From Anaerolineae bacterium (lineage in GTDB: Bacteria > Chloroflexota > Anaerolineae > B4-G1 > SLSP01), in the NCBI GenBank assembly GCA_021159805.1, contig JAGHDT010000323.1, forward strand, positions 1-7,916: 7,916 bases of DNA, given 5' to 3'. This document shows positions 1 to 5,793 of the stretch, piece after piece (within the stretch, counting starts at the first letter, position 1; every line of letters begins with the position of its first letter). Position numbers and translations under genes: made by a program. The notes beneath the pieces were generated by a model. That model searched no databases. It worked only from the letters and a program-made list of their open reading frames with translations, and had not been told where the DNA came from.

Positions 1-236
1 AAGATCTGCATGTAGGCCGGGCTCCCCTGCGAGGACAGGCTGTCGTGCCCGGCTATCTGGCGAACTCCGTGGATTCGCGATAGTATTTTCATGGTTGCGT
101 GGTGTGCGCGAGCGAATATGGGGTGCATTCCGAGAATGGCGGATCTCTGTGGACCGAGTGTCTCGCACGCTCCGGCTGTACGAGCAAGGATGCGGGCGAG
201 ACGCCGGGCATCAGAATGCTTTCGGTCCACAGATGT

Positions 237-334
237 CTTCGTGCTGTCGCTGGAGTTCGGCCTGCCCCTGGGACCGCCGCACCCCAGTGCGGCTCTCTTC
301 CGGTCATAGACGCCTTCGTGGTTCGCTGGAGTTC
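237..334. repeat. Diverged direct repeat pair inside the structured region
   Basis: A motif of about 22 bases occurs twice, about 76-77 bases apart: CTTCGTG at 237-243 and 314-320, each followed by TCGCTGGAGTTC at 247-258 and 323-334. The two copies differ by a one-base indel and a few substitutions between the blocks. Both copies contain GGAGTTC, the partner of GAACTCC at 62-68, so either copy could close the long-range helix. Confidence 0.6.
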
Positions 335-409
335 AGCTGGGTCAGACTGCGTGCTCACTGGGGACACCATGCACGAATCAGGTCGCTCTTGCTGGATCTG
401 CGCAGGGCC

Positions 410-435
410 GCTGCTGAGACCCAGGTCCCAGCAGC
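410..435. other. Strong hairpin (12-bp stem, one mismatch)
   Basis: GCTGCTG at 410-416 and CAGCAGC at 429-435 pair, followed inward by GACC 418-421 with GGTC 424-427. The single mismatch is A417/C428 on the + strand, which becomes a G-U wobble on the minus strand. There is no T tract on either side, so it is not an intrinsic terminator for the convergent exonuclease gene. It is best read as one element of the structured region. Confidence 0.6.
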
Positions 436-512
436 CGGTGGGCCATTTCCGAGGCAGCAACTTCAACATGCGGAGAGAAAAGCTCAGATGACTCCGTGCC
501 TGCACATCCTCG

Positions 513-1040
513 TCACCACGCCACCGGCACCTTTTTGATACGGTACTGGCGATCGTAGTACTGGATGTAGCGGTACTGTCTGCCGAACTCGTAGACCCGG
601 CGTGTCACCTCGACGTCCTGCTGGCAGTATTGCAAGATCTCCTCGACGCGCCCCTCACGCCACCAGCGCACAGCCTGCAGGCCATCGGCGCTCTTGCCGA
701 CCTGTAGGGTGGCGGTGGCGATCGAATCAAGCTTCAATCGGAACCCCAACCGCTTCTGGATCTCGACCATCATATCCACGGTGGGGAGCTCGGCGAGTGT
801 GACGCGCTGGCTGTACTGCTGGAGCACCGGGTAATCGAAGCCGTACAGATTGTAGCCGACGACCAGGTCCGCCTGGCTAAGGTCCTGGGCCAATTGTGCG
901 GTCTCGGCTTCCAGGTAACGGTGGAAGGCGTTGTCAGCCGTATCGAAGGTGACGGCCACGGAGATTTTCAAGCGCTCGGGGTAGCGGCCTCCCACTTCCT
1001 GGAAGGTGTTCTGGGTTTCAACATCAAAAAACACGGGCAT
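513..1040 (-). CDS. DEDDy-type 3'-5' exonuclease (ribonuclease H-like fold)
   Basis: A 175-residue protein of the DnaQ-like/RNase H-like superfamily, expected to remove nucleotides from 3' ends of DNA or RNA using two metal ions in the cytoplasm. Motifs seen: Exo I DxE at D6/E8 (FFDVET); Exo II as N64...F68-D69 in GYNLYGFDY; Exo III as Y138...D142 in YCQQDVEVT, the Yx3D spacing that defines the DEDDy class. D105 in KLDS lies in a conserved helix. It is a stand-alone nuclease domain with no helicase, polymerase or HRDC part, so it resembles the YprB-like group more than DNA polymerase proofreading subunits. The ATG start is supported by AAGGAG at 1048-1053 with 7-base spacing. It follows mnmA on the same strand after 43 bases, so co-transcription is likely. 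The substrate cannot be read from sequence. Confidence 0.85.
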   Translation of the reverse strand: MPVFFDVETQNTFQEVGGRYPERLKISVAVTFDTADNAFHRYLEAETAQLAQDLSQADLVVGYNLYGFDYPVLQQYSQRVTLAELPTVDMMVEIQKRLGFRLKLDSIATATLQVGKSADGLQAVRWWREGRVEEILQYCQQDVEVTRRVYEFGRQYRYIQYYDRQYRIKKVPVAW

Positions 1041-1047
1041 GATGGAT

Positions 1048-1053
1048 CTCCTT
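1048..1053 (-). promoter_or_regulatory. Ribosome binding site of the exonuclease gene
   Basis: Read on the minus strand this is AAGGAG, seven bases before the ATG at 1040. It fixes the start and shows the gene is translated independently of mnmA even if co-transcribed. Confidence 0.75.
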
Positions 1054-1083
1054 AGTGTGGACTTCGGCTACGTCACGGCGCGA

Positions 1084-2172
1084 CTATGTCGCGATGACGC
1101 CACCCCCCAGCATCTCTTCCTCGTGGTAGAGCACGAGTGATTGCCCGGGAGCAACCCCATACTGCGGTGTATGAAACGCGATCTCAGCGGTATCATTGTC
1201 TTTGAGAGTGACAGAAGCCGGTGACAGCGGTGCCCGATAGCGAATCCGCGTCAAGGCTTCGAACGTGCGACCGGGTGCACGTCCGGCCACGAATGTGACG
1301 TCGCCGATGATGCACGTCTCTTTGGCCAGACTGGCCCTCGGCCCGACGGTGATCGCGTTCTCGCCAGGATCCAGTTGCAGGACGTAGAGTCGCTGCGGCG
1401 CCGCGATTCCCAGACCACTCCGCTGCCCGATGGTGTAGAGGGGGAGCCCGTTGTGGTCTCCCAGGTGGTTGCCGCTCTCATCGTAGATCGGGCCGGGTTG
1501 CAGTGCGGAGGGTCGCAGTGTGGCGATCAGCTCCTGGTAACTGGTGCCCACGGCAAAGCAGAGGTCCTGGCTGTCGCTGGTTTCCGCGCTGGGCAAGCTA
1601 TAGTGCCGAGCAATCTCCCGCACGTGCGCCTTGCTCTCAAGATTACCCAGGGGCAACAGCAGCCGCTGCAGCTGGTCCTGGGTCAGCCGGTAGAGCGCAT
1701 AGCTCTGGTCTTTGGCTGAGGCTACGCCCCGGAGCAGGTGACTCACGCCGTCCTCGGTGCGGACCACGCGTGCATAGTGCCCGGTGGCGATCCACGATGC
1801 CTGAAGTCTGCTCGCTTCCTCAATTAGCGTCGCGAATTTGAGCGTGGGATTGCAGAACACGCAGGGGTTGGGTGTCTGTCCGCGGGTGTAGTCGTCGAGA
1901 AATGGCGTGACGATGCGGCTGTAGAAGGTGTCCTTCAGGTCTCGCACAACCAACGGGATGCCGAGGTGGTCAGCAACCTCTACTGCAGGCATAGCCAGTT
2001 CCTCAGTGCGGGTTTCCGCACGCCACATCTCAAGGGCAACGGCGTGCACTTCGTAGCCTTGCTCCAACAGCAGGGCAGCGGCCACCGCGCTATCAACGCC
2101 ACCGCTCAAGCCGACGACGACGCCGTGTCCGCCGGCGCTGAGTCTCTCTGTGTTTGTGTCAGGTAACGTCAT
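1084..2172 (-). CDS. mnmA: tRNA-specific 2-thiouridylase MnmA
   Basis: MnmA adenylates and then thiolates U34 in tRNAs for Lys, Glu and Gln to give s2U, needed for accurate reading of A-ending codons. The 362-residue length matches the family. Seen in order: ATP-pyrophosphatase P-loop SGGVDS (residues 23-28); TPNPCVFCN with C104 and C107; ATGHYARV (129-136) and KDQSYALYRL (154-163) in the tRNA/ATP pocket; SDSQDLCF with C205, the second catalytic cysteine; GQRSGLGI near residue 250; and a C-terminal beta-barrel domain. C104 replaces the aspartate of the E. coli-type DxxC loop, making a CxxC form. I chose ATG 2172; an in-frame GTG at 2211 would add 13 residues, but a TATAAT box lies inside that extension. 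There is no Shine-Dalgarno sequence before 2172, consistent with a leaderless message. It lies upstream of the exonuclease gene in the same direction. Confidence 0.96.
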   Translation of the reverse strand: MTLPDTNTERLSAGGHGVVVGLSGGVDSAVAAALLLEQGYEVHAVALEMWRAETRTEELAMPAVEVADHLGIPLVVRDLKDTFYSRIVTPFLDDYTRGQTPNPCVFCNPTLKFATLIEEASRLQASWIATGHYARVVRTEDGVSHLLRGVASAKDQSYALYRLTQDQLQRLLLPLGNLESKAHVREIARHYSLPSAETSDSQDLCFAVGTSYQELIATLRPSALQPGPIYDESGNHLGDHNGLPLYTIGQRSGLGIAAPQRLYVLQLDPGENAITVGPRASLAKETCIIGDVTFVAGRAPGRTFEALTRIRYRAPLSPASVTLKDNDTAEIAFHTPQYGVAPGQSLVLYHEEEMLGGGVIAT

Positions 2173-2178
2173 AGAGGC

Positions 2179-2184
2179 ATTATA
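2179..2184 (-). promoter_or_regulatory. Probable -10 box of mnmA
   Basis: On the minus strand this is a perfect TATAAT, six bases before the mnmA ATG. A start point about seven bases downstream would fall on the A of that ATG. No good -35 hexamer is visible at 16-18 bases upstream, so the call rests on the -10 alone. Confidence 0.5.
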
Positions 2185-2243
2185 CCGCAGGAGTCTCCCG
2201 GGGGCATCCACGCGACAGGGCGAGGTCCTGTCTGGCGGTACGC

Positions 2244-2272
2244 TTGACTTCTCCTTCCATTGCTTCTACAAT
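2244..2272 (+). promoter_or_regulatory. Sigma-70-type promoter for the DUF4870 gene
   Basis: TTGACT at 2244-2249 and TACAAT at 2267-2272 are separated by exactly 17 bases, each one base off consensus. Transcription should begin near 2279, leaving a leader of about 64 bases before the ATG at 2343. It is divergent from mnmA. Confidence 0.75.
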
Positions 2273-2327
2273 AGAAATCGAAGCCTGGCCAAACTACTTC
2301 ACTGGTACCCAATGGCCCCATTTAGCT

Positions 2328-2334
2328 AAAGGAG
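2328..2334 (+). promoter_or_regulatory. Ribosome binding site that fixes the DUF4870 start
   Basis: AAAGGAG lies eight bases before ATG 2343. The same frame is open back to 2244, but that upstream part overlaps the promoter and has no ribosome site, so 2343 is the start. Confidence 0.8.
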
Positions 2335-2342
2335 AGAGCACT

Positions 2343-2696
2343 ATGGCAGACATCAATCCGCAACCCCAGGTGGGGATCACCGACGACGATAAGCTTTGGG
2401 CATTACTATCCTGGATTTTCGCGCCGTTCGTTCCGATCATTGTGCTGTTGCTCGAAGACAAGAAGGTGCGCCCGTTCATCAAGTACAATGCCATTCAAGC
2501 TCTGGTTGTCAGCGTGGTTGGCTACGCGATCTCGGCGATACTTTCGGCTGTTGTAGTTGGCTGCTTCACCGGCTTGGCTCTGCTGGTCTACGTTATCTAC
2601 CTGGCGATTCAGTCCTACCAGGGTAACTGGATCACCGTGCCTGTCGTGACAGATTTCTGCGTCAGCCAGGGATGGATCGAGAAACCCGTGGTGTAG
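2343..2696 (+). CDS. DUF4870/Tic20-like small integral membrane protein
   Basis: A 117-residue protein with a polar N-terminus (1-16) ending in DDDKLWALLSW, the pattern that opens DUF4870 proteins. Three hydrophobic helices follow, at roughly 18-37, 48-72 and 74-92. The loop between helices 1 and 2 is charged (EDKKVRPFIKYNAIQAL), with the family's '(K/S)P F (I/V)(K/R)(Y/F)(N/H)A.QAL' signature. The C-terminus (93-117) is soluble. Proteins of this type sit in the cytoplasmic membrane; their role in bacteria is not established, and resemblance to the chloroplast import protein Tic20 is only structural. It has its own promoter and ribosome site and is followed by an intrinsic terminator about 185 bases on, so it is probably monocistronic. 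The 184 bases between its stop and the terminator hold only a weak CCGCG/CGCGG hairpin (2726-2745) and no gene. Confidence 0.85.
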   Translation: MADINPQPQVGITDDDKLWALLSWIFAPFVPIIVLLLEDKKVRPFIKYNAIQALVVSVVGYAISAILSAVVVGCFTGLALLVYVIYLAIQSYQGNWITVPVVTDFCVSQGWIEKPVV

Positions 2697-2880
2697 CGCA
2701 GGATCACATTTGTGCAGTTATAGTTCCGCGTTTGAGCGTTCGCGGTGGGCGGTCATAGTGTGGGGTGCCCGGTTGGGTATTCTGGACTCCCACTCGGACA
2801 GGCGTTTGGGCTGAAATCTGATCAACCACGCGATTCCCTTGAGATTAGGTGTTTCGCAAAGGTCTGGCTGAGGCTGAAGG

Positions 2881-2911
2881 AAAGCGGCTTCCACAAAGGA
2901 AGCCGCTTTTT
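2881..2911 (+). terminator. Rho-independent terminator after the DUF4870 gene
   Basis: A perfect 12-bp stem (AAAGCGGCTTCC at 2881-2892 with GGAAGCCGCTTT at 2898-2909) has a five-base loop (ACAAA) and is closed by TTTTT at 2907-2911. On the minus strand the tail is only three T's, so it mainly acts on + strand transcripts. It insulates recJ from the gene before it. Confidence 0.85.
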
Positions 2912-2937
2912 GCTTGCCTTATGCGGCGTGGTATACT
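2910..2937 (+). promoter_or_regulatory. Extended -10 promoter for the recJ operon
   Basis: TATACT at 2932-2937 is preceded by TGG, giving an extended -10 (TGnTATACT). A partial -35, TTGCTT at 2910-2915, is 16 bases upstream and overlaps the T tract of the terminator. Transcription would start near 2944, giving a leader of about 92 bases before ATG 3036. Confidence 0.6.
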
Positions 2938-2963
2938 AGCGCGCTGGATTGGTAGATCAAACT

Positions 2964-3005
2964 GCCCCGTTTCGTTGGTGCAACGGCCACAGGGGCCGGG
3001 CTTTT
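2964..3005 (+). promoter_or_regulatory. Structured recJ leader, possible attenuator
   Basis: Two mutually exclusive folds are visible. One is GCCCC 2964-2968 with GGGGC 2992-2996, enclosing the hairpin CGTTG 2973-2977/CAACG 2981-2985. The other is CGGCC 2984-2988 with GGCCG 2994-2998, followed by GGCTTTT (T's at 3002-3005), which resembles a weak terminator. Competing stems before a T run are the geometry of an attenuator, but the second stem is only 5 bp and I recognise no riboswitch class. Confidence 0.3.
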
Positions 3006-3022
3006 CATATGTTGACATCGGC

Positions 3023-3027
3023 AAAGG
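3023..3027 (+). promoter_or_regulatory. Ribosome binding site that decides the recJ start
   Basis: AAAGG lies eight bases before ATG 3036. Upstream in-frame candidates, TTG 2949 (about five bases from the expected transcript start) and ATG 3009, have no purine-rich site before them. Confidence 0.6.
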
Positions 3028-3035
3028 TAGAGCAC

Positions 3036-4808
3036 ATGACACTCGATTCCCTGGGTAGTAAGCGATGGCGGATCGTGATGCCGGCGCCTGCCGACTTCAT
3101 CGACGGCTTGCCGCAGATGCATCCGGCGGCAGCACAGGTGCTCTACAATCGTGGGGTACGGCTGCCGCGAGAGGTCGATGTCTATCTCAGTCGCGAGGCA
3201 CCTCTCGGTGATCCGTTGGAGTTGGAGGGCATGGCAGAGGCCGTTGCCGTGGTCCGCCACGTGATTGCTCAGGAAGAGCGAATTGTCATCTATGGTGACT
3301 ACGACGTTGACGGGGTCACGGCTGTTGCTGTGTTGGTGGAGACTCTGCAGACGATGGGGGCCCACGTCGAGCCCTATATCCCGAGTCGGCAGGACGAGGG
3401 CTACGGCCTGAACCTCGAGGCTGTTCGCACTCTGGCTCAGTTTGGCACGGGGCTGTTGATCACAGCTGACTGCGGGACCCGCTCCGTCGATGAGATTGCT
3501 CTGGCCCGCGACCTAGGGATGCGCGTCGTCGTCACAGATCACCATCAGCTCGGAAGCACGATCCCGCCCGCGGATGCTCTGATCAATCCCAAGCGTCCGG
3601 GCAGTACGTACCCTTTCAGAGAGCTGGCCGGCGTTGGCGTCGCATTCAAGTTGGCGCAGGCCCTGATCGCTGCTAACCAGGATGTGCCGTTGCCTACGAC
3701 GCAGAGTGAGTTCTCGGAGGAAGCTCTGCTCGAGCTCGTCGCTCTAGGCACCGTCGCGGATATGGTTCCGTTGAGAGGTGAGAATCACGCGCTGGTGTCC
3801 CGGGGCCTCCGCAAGATCAACTCCGGCCACCGCCCGGGCCTGAGCGCGCTGCTGCGCATCGCCGGCGCTGAACCCGGAAAGGTCACCACCAAGACCATTG
3901 GTTTCGTTCTCGCGCCGCGCTTGAACTCGGCTGGCCGGATCGGCGAAGCGAGCATTGCACTGGACCTGCTGCTCGCGCCTGACATGGCTTCGGCCCTGCC
4001 GTTGGCACAGGAACTCGATACGCTGAACCAGATGCGTCGTGAGATCACGACTGAGGTGCACGAAGGTGCCCGTGACATCGTTGTGGCCCGCGATGTTCTG
4101 CCCGCATTGATCTTTGCGGCATCGGACAGCTTCCCCTCGGGCGTTGTCGGGCTGGCAGCCAGCCGGTTGGTGGATGAATACTACCGGCCCGCCGTCGTGG
4201 TCTCTATACAGGACGACTACAGCAAAGGCTCTGCGCGGTCCATCCCAGAGTTCAACATTACTGAGGCGCTCGACACGTTTGAAGGGCTCCTTGAGCGCCA
4301 CGGTGGGCACGCTGCTGCGGCAGGCTTCACGGTACAGACCTCAAGGCTTGGTGAGCTGGAATCACGCCTTGTGGCGCTGGCGGAGGCGCAGTTGAGGGAT
4401 CTTGTCCTGATTCCGACGCTGTCAATTGATGCCGAGGTACCGCTGGCGGACCTGTCGTGGGAGCTCTATAAACAAATTGAGCAGCTGCAGCCCTTTGGCT
4501 TCGGAAACGCCGTCCCCGTGTTCGTCAGCCGGCACGTTCGTGTGCTCAGCGCGCGTGCTGTCGGCGTGGAAGGTCGGCATCTGAAGCTCTATGTAGCGGA
4601 TGCATCCGGTCGATCGTGGGATGCCATCGCGTTCCGTCAGGGACACTGGATCGGCCGTCTCCCGTCGTGGATCGATCTTGCTTACCGGCTGGAGTTGAAT
4701 GAATGGAATGGCCGGATCAACTTGCAGTTGAACGTCCAGGATATCCATGTATCCGACGGCGCGACCCCTGGGGTTCGCAGGTTCTTAGGCATAGAAGGAG
4801 GGCGGTGA
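3036..4808 (+). CDS. recJ: Single-stranded-DNA-specific exonuclease RecJ
   Basis: RecJ degrades single-stranded DNA 5' to 3' in recombination (RecF pathway), mismatch and base-excision repair. From ATG 3036 the protein is 590 residues, near the usual size. The DHH phosphoesterase core is complete: motif I DYDVDG (88-93), motif II ADCG with D145, motif III TDHH with D168-H170, and GTVAD ending at D242. The DHHA1 half carries KGSARS (397-402) and HGGHAAAAGF starting at H422. The C-terminal part (about 455-590) is the OB-like domain seen in longer RecJ proteins, including QLQPFGFGN and RHLKLYV. All metal ligands are present, so the enzyme should be active. The frame is open back to 2949, but that extension has no family similarity. 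The end of the gene holds the ribosome site of the next gene, and its TGA shares one base with that gene's ATG. Confidence 0.96.
   Translation: MTLDSLGSKRWRIVMPAPADFIDGLPQMHPAAAQVLYNRGVRLPREVDVYLSREAPLGDPLELEGMAEAVAVVRHVIAQEERIVIYGDYDVDGVTAVAVLVETLQTMGAHVEPYIPSRQDEGYGLNLEAVRTLAQFGTGLLITADCGTRSVDEIALARDLGMRVVVTDHHQLGSTIPPADALINPKRPGSTYPFRELAGVGVAFKLAQALIAANQDVPLPTTQSEFSEEALLELVALGTVADMVPLRGENHALVSRGLRKINSGHRPGLSALLRIAGAEPGKVTTKTIGFVLAPRLNSAGRIGEASIALDLLLAPDMASALPLAQELDTLNQMRREITTEVHEGARDIVVARDVLPALIFAASDSFPSGVVGLAASRLVDEYYRPAVVVSIQDDYSKGSARSIPEFNITEALDTFEGLLERHGGHAAAAGFTVQTSRLGELESRLVALAEAQLRDLVLIPTLSIDAEVPLADLSWELYKQIEQLQPFGFGNAVPVFVSRHVRVLSARAVGVEGRHLKLYVADASGRSWDAIAFRQGHWIGRLPSWIDLAYRLELNEWNGRINLQLNVQDIHVSDGATPGVRRFLGIEGGR
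4795..4801 (+). promoter_or_regulatory. Ribosome binding site of the epimerase inside recJ, with TGATG stop/start overlap
   Basis: AAGGAGG sits in the last codons of recJ, six bases before ATG 4808. The recJ stop TGA (4806-4808) and the ATG (4808-4810) form TGATG, a layout associated with translational coupling. Confidence 0.85.
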
Positions 4809-5761
4809 TGCGGGTGTTGGTGACCGGCGCGGCCGGGTTCATCGGCAGCAACCTGGCTGAGACTTTGCTGAAACAGGGCCATACGGTAGCGGGGCTCGAC
4901 AACTTCAACGACTACTACGATCCGGCGCGCAAGCGGGCCAATGGTGCGGTGCTCTCGGCCTTTGAGCGGTTCGAGATGCACGAGATCGATCTGCGTGATG
5001 AGGCCGGGGTCAACGCGGTCTTCGCAGCGGGCCGCTTCGATGCAGTGGCTCATCTTGCCGCGATGGCCGGTGTTCGCTACTCGATTCCGCGTGCGCCCCT
5101 TTACACGGATGTCAACATACGCGGCACGGTCAACGTGCTGGAGGCGGCCCGCATCAACGGCGTTCCCCACGTAGTGTTCGCGTCCACATCGTCGGTGTAC
5201 GGAGCCACGAAACGGCTTCCCTTCCGTGAGGATGATCCCCTTGGCAAGCCGCTGGCGTCCTACCCTGCTTCCAAGATCGCGGGCGAGTTGATGGGGTATA
5301 CCTACCACAACTTGTTTGATCTGTCCTTCACAGCGCTTCGCTTCTTCAGCGTTTATGGCGAGCGCGGTCGGCCGGATATGATGCCCTTCATCATCACGGA
5401 CAGCATCGTCAACGACCAAGTCTTCAAGCTCTTCGACGCCGGCGAGATGTTCCGCGACTGGACCTATGTCGGCGACATCGTGAAGGGCGTTATCTGCGCG
5501 TTGGAGCGTCCCCTGGGATACGAGCAGATCAATCTTGGCCGAGGGCAGCCGGTACGGATGGCCGATTTCGTAGAACTCATCGAGCAGTTGGTGGGTAAGC
5601 GGGCGATGATGGAGACCCCGCCGGCTCCGGCAAGCGAACCCAAGACGACGTACGCGGACGTGACGAAGGCGCGTGAGCTACTTGGCTACGACCCGTGCGT
5701 GACGGTCGAGGAAGGATTGGCGCGCTTCTGGGCCTGGTACCAGGCTGCCTTCCTGAGCTAG
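4808..5761 (+). CDS. NAD-dependent nucleotide-sugar epimerase, UDP-glucuronate 4-epimerase-like
   Basis: A 317-residue extended short-chain dehydrogenase. The Rossmann motif TGAAGFIG has G7, G10 and G13. D31 at the end of the second strand should bind the ribose of NAD rather than NADP. DNFNDYYDPARKR (31-43) is typical of UDP-glucuronate 4-epimerases, which interconvert UDP-glucuronate and UDP-galacturonate. The catalytic set is STSSVYG (126-132) with Y152 and K156 in YPASK. Further family motifs are RFFSVYGERGRPDMMPF, RDWTYVGDI and INLGRGQPV. It is cytoplasmic and probably feeds surface polysaccharide or glycan synthesis. The substrate is inferred from motifs; related 4-epimerases or 4,6-dehydratase-like enzymes cannot be excluded. 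It is in one operon with recJ and probably with the second SDR 32 bases downstream. Nothing in the window supplies matching glycosyltransferases. Confidence 0.85.
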   Translation: MRVLVTGAAGFIGSNLAETLLKQGHTVAGLDNFNDYYDPARKRANGAVLSAFERFEMHEIDLRDEAGVNAVFAAGRFDAVAHLAAMAGVRYSIPRAPLYTDVNIRGTVNVLEAARINGVPHVVFASTSSVYGATKRLPFREDDPLGKPLASYPASKIAGELMGYTYHNLFDLSFTALRFFSVYGERGRPDMMPFIITDSIVNDQVFKLFDAGEMFRDWTYVGDIVKGVICALERPLGYEQINLGRGQPVRMADFVELIEQLVGKRAMMETPPAPASEPKTTYADVTKARELLGYDPCVTVEEGLARFWAWYQAAFLS

Positions 5762-5793
5762 CCGGCACCCCAGATCCACAGGCCTAGTCGATC

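Larger units (their letters stand above)
13..499 (+). ncRNA. Candidate structured RNA of unknown class (no protein-coding gene seen in 1-512)
   Basis: No reading frame here gives a credible protein. Several frames are open at once and their translations look like low-complexity GC-rich shadow. Inverted repeats instead nest into a branched fold: 15-22/47-54 with an inner 26-29/36-39; a long-range helix 59-69/251-262 with one bulged G (260); 73-78/112-117; 141-158/221-238 (17 pairs, one mismatch); 160-166/196-202 with an inner 169-172/182-185; 208-211/216-219; 272-276/301-305 over 277-281/288-292; 350-354/371-375; 410-421/424-435; and 469-475/492-498. The last helix inside 141-238 makes a compact three-way junction. 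Seven wobble pairs (G15-U54, G69-U251, G141-U238, U144-G235, G158-U221, U469-G498, G470-U497) exist only if the + strand is the RNA; one (417/428) favours the minus strand. I see no RNase P, tmRNA, SRP or 6S consensus. The true ends and promoter are not visible. It could also be decayed intergenic DNA. Confidence 0.42.

Noticed and set aside
1..512. RNase P RNA, tmRNA, SRP RNA or 6S RNA
   Set aside because: None of the invariant blocks was found (for example GAGGAAAGTC or ACAG-type RNase P blocks, a tmRNA tag ending in AA-stop with a T-arm, or the SRP GGAA loop motif), so the region is left unclassified.
496..536. Terminator on the + strand (GTGCC/GGCAC followed by TTTTT)
   Set aside because: The stem is only 5 bp with a 25-base loop, and most of it lies inside the exonuclease coding region; too weak to call.
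89..538. Several overlapping open frames of 70-147 codons on both strands
   Set aside because: Four frames are open over the same GC-rich stretch; the translations have no motif, biased composition and no ribosome sites, and they conflict with each other.
2726..2745. Hairpin CCGCG/CGCGG after the DUF4870 gene as a terminator
   Set aside because: It has a ten-base loop and no T tract; the convincing terminator is at 2881-2911.
3012..3017. TTGACA as a -35 box just before recJ
   Set aside because: No -10-like hexamer occurs 16-18 bases downstream, and any transcript would start inside recJ.
2949..3035. Upstream extension of RecJ from TTG 2949 or ATG 3009
   Set aside because: No ribosome site precedes these codons, the sequence folds as a leader, and the extra residues do not resemble the RecJ N-terminus.
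3744..4310. 188-codon minus-strand frame opposite recJ
   Set aside because: It is the antisense shadow of a gene with complete family motifs and has no recognisable domain.
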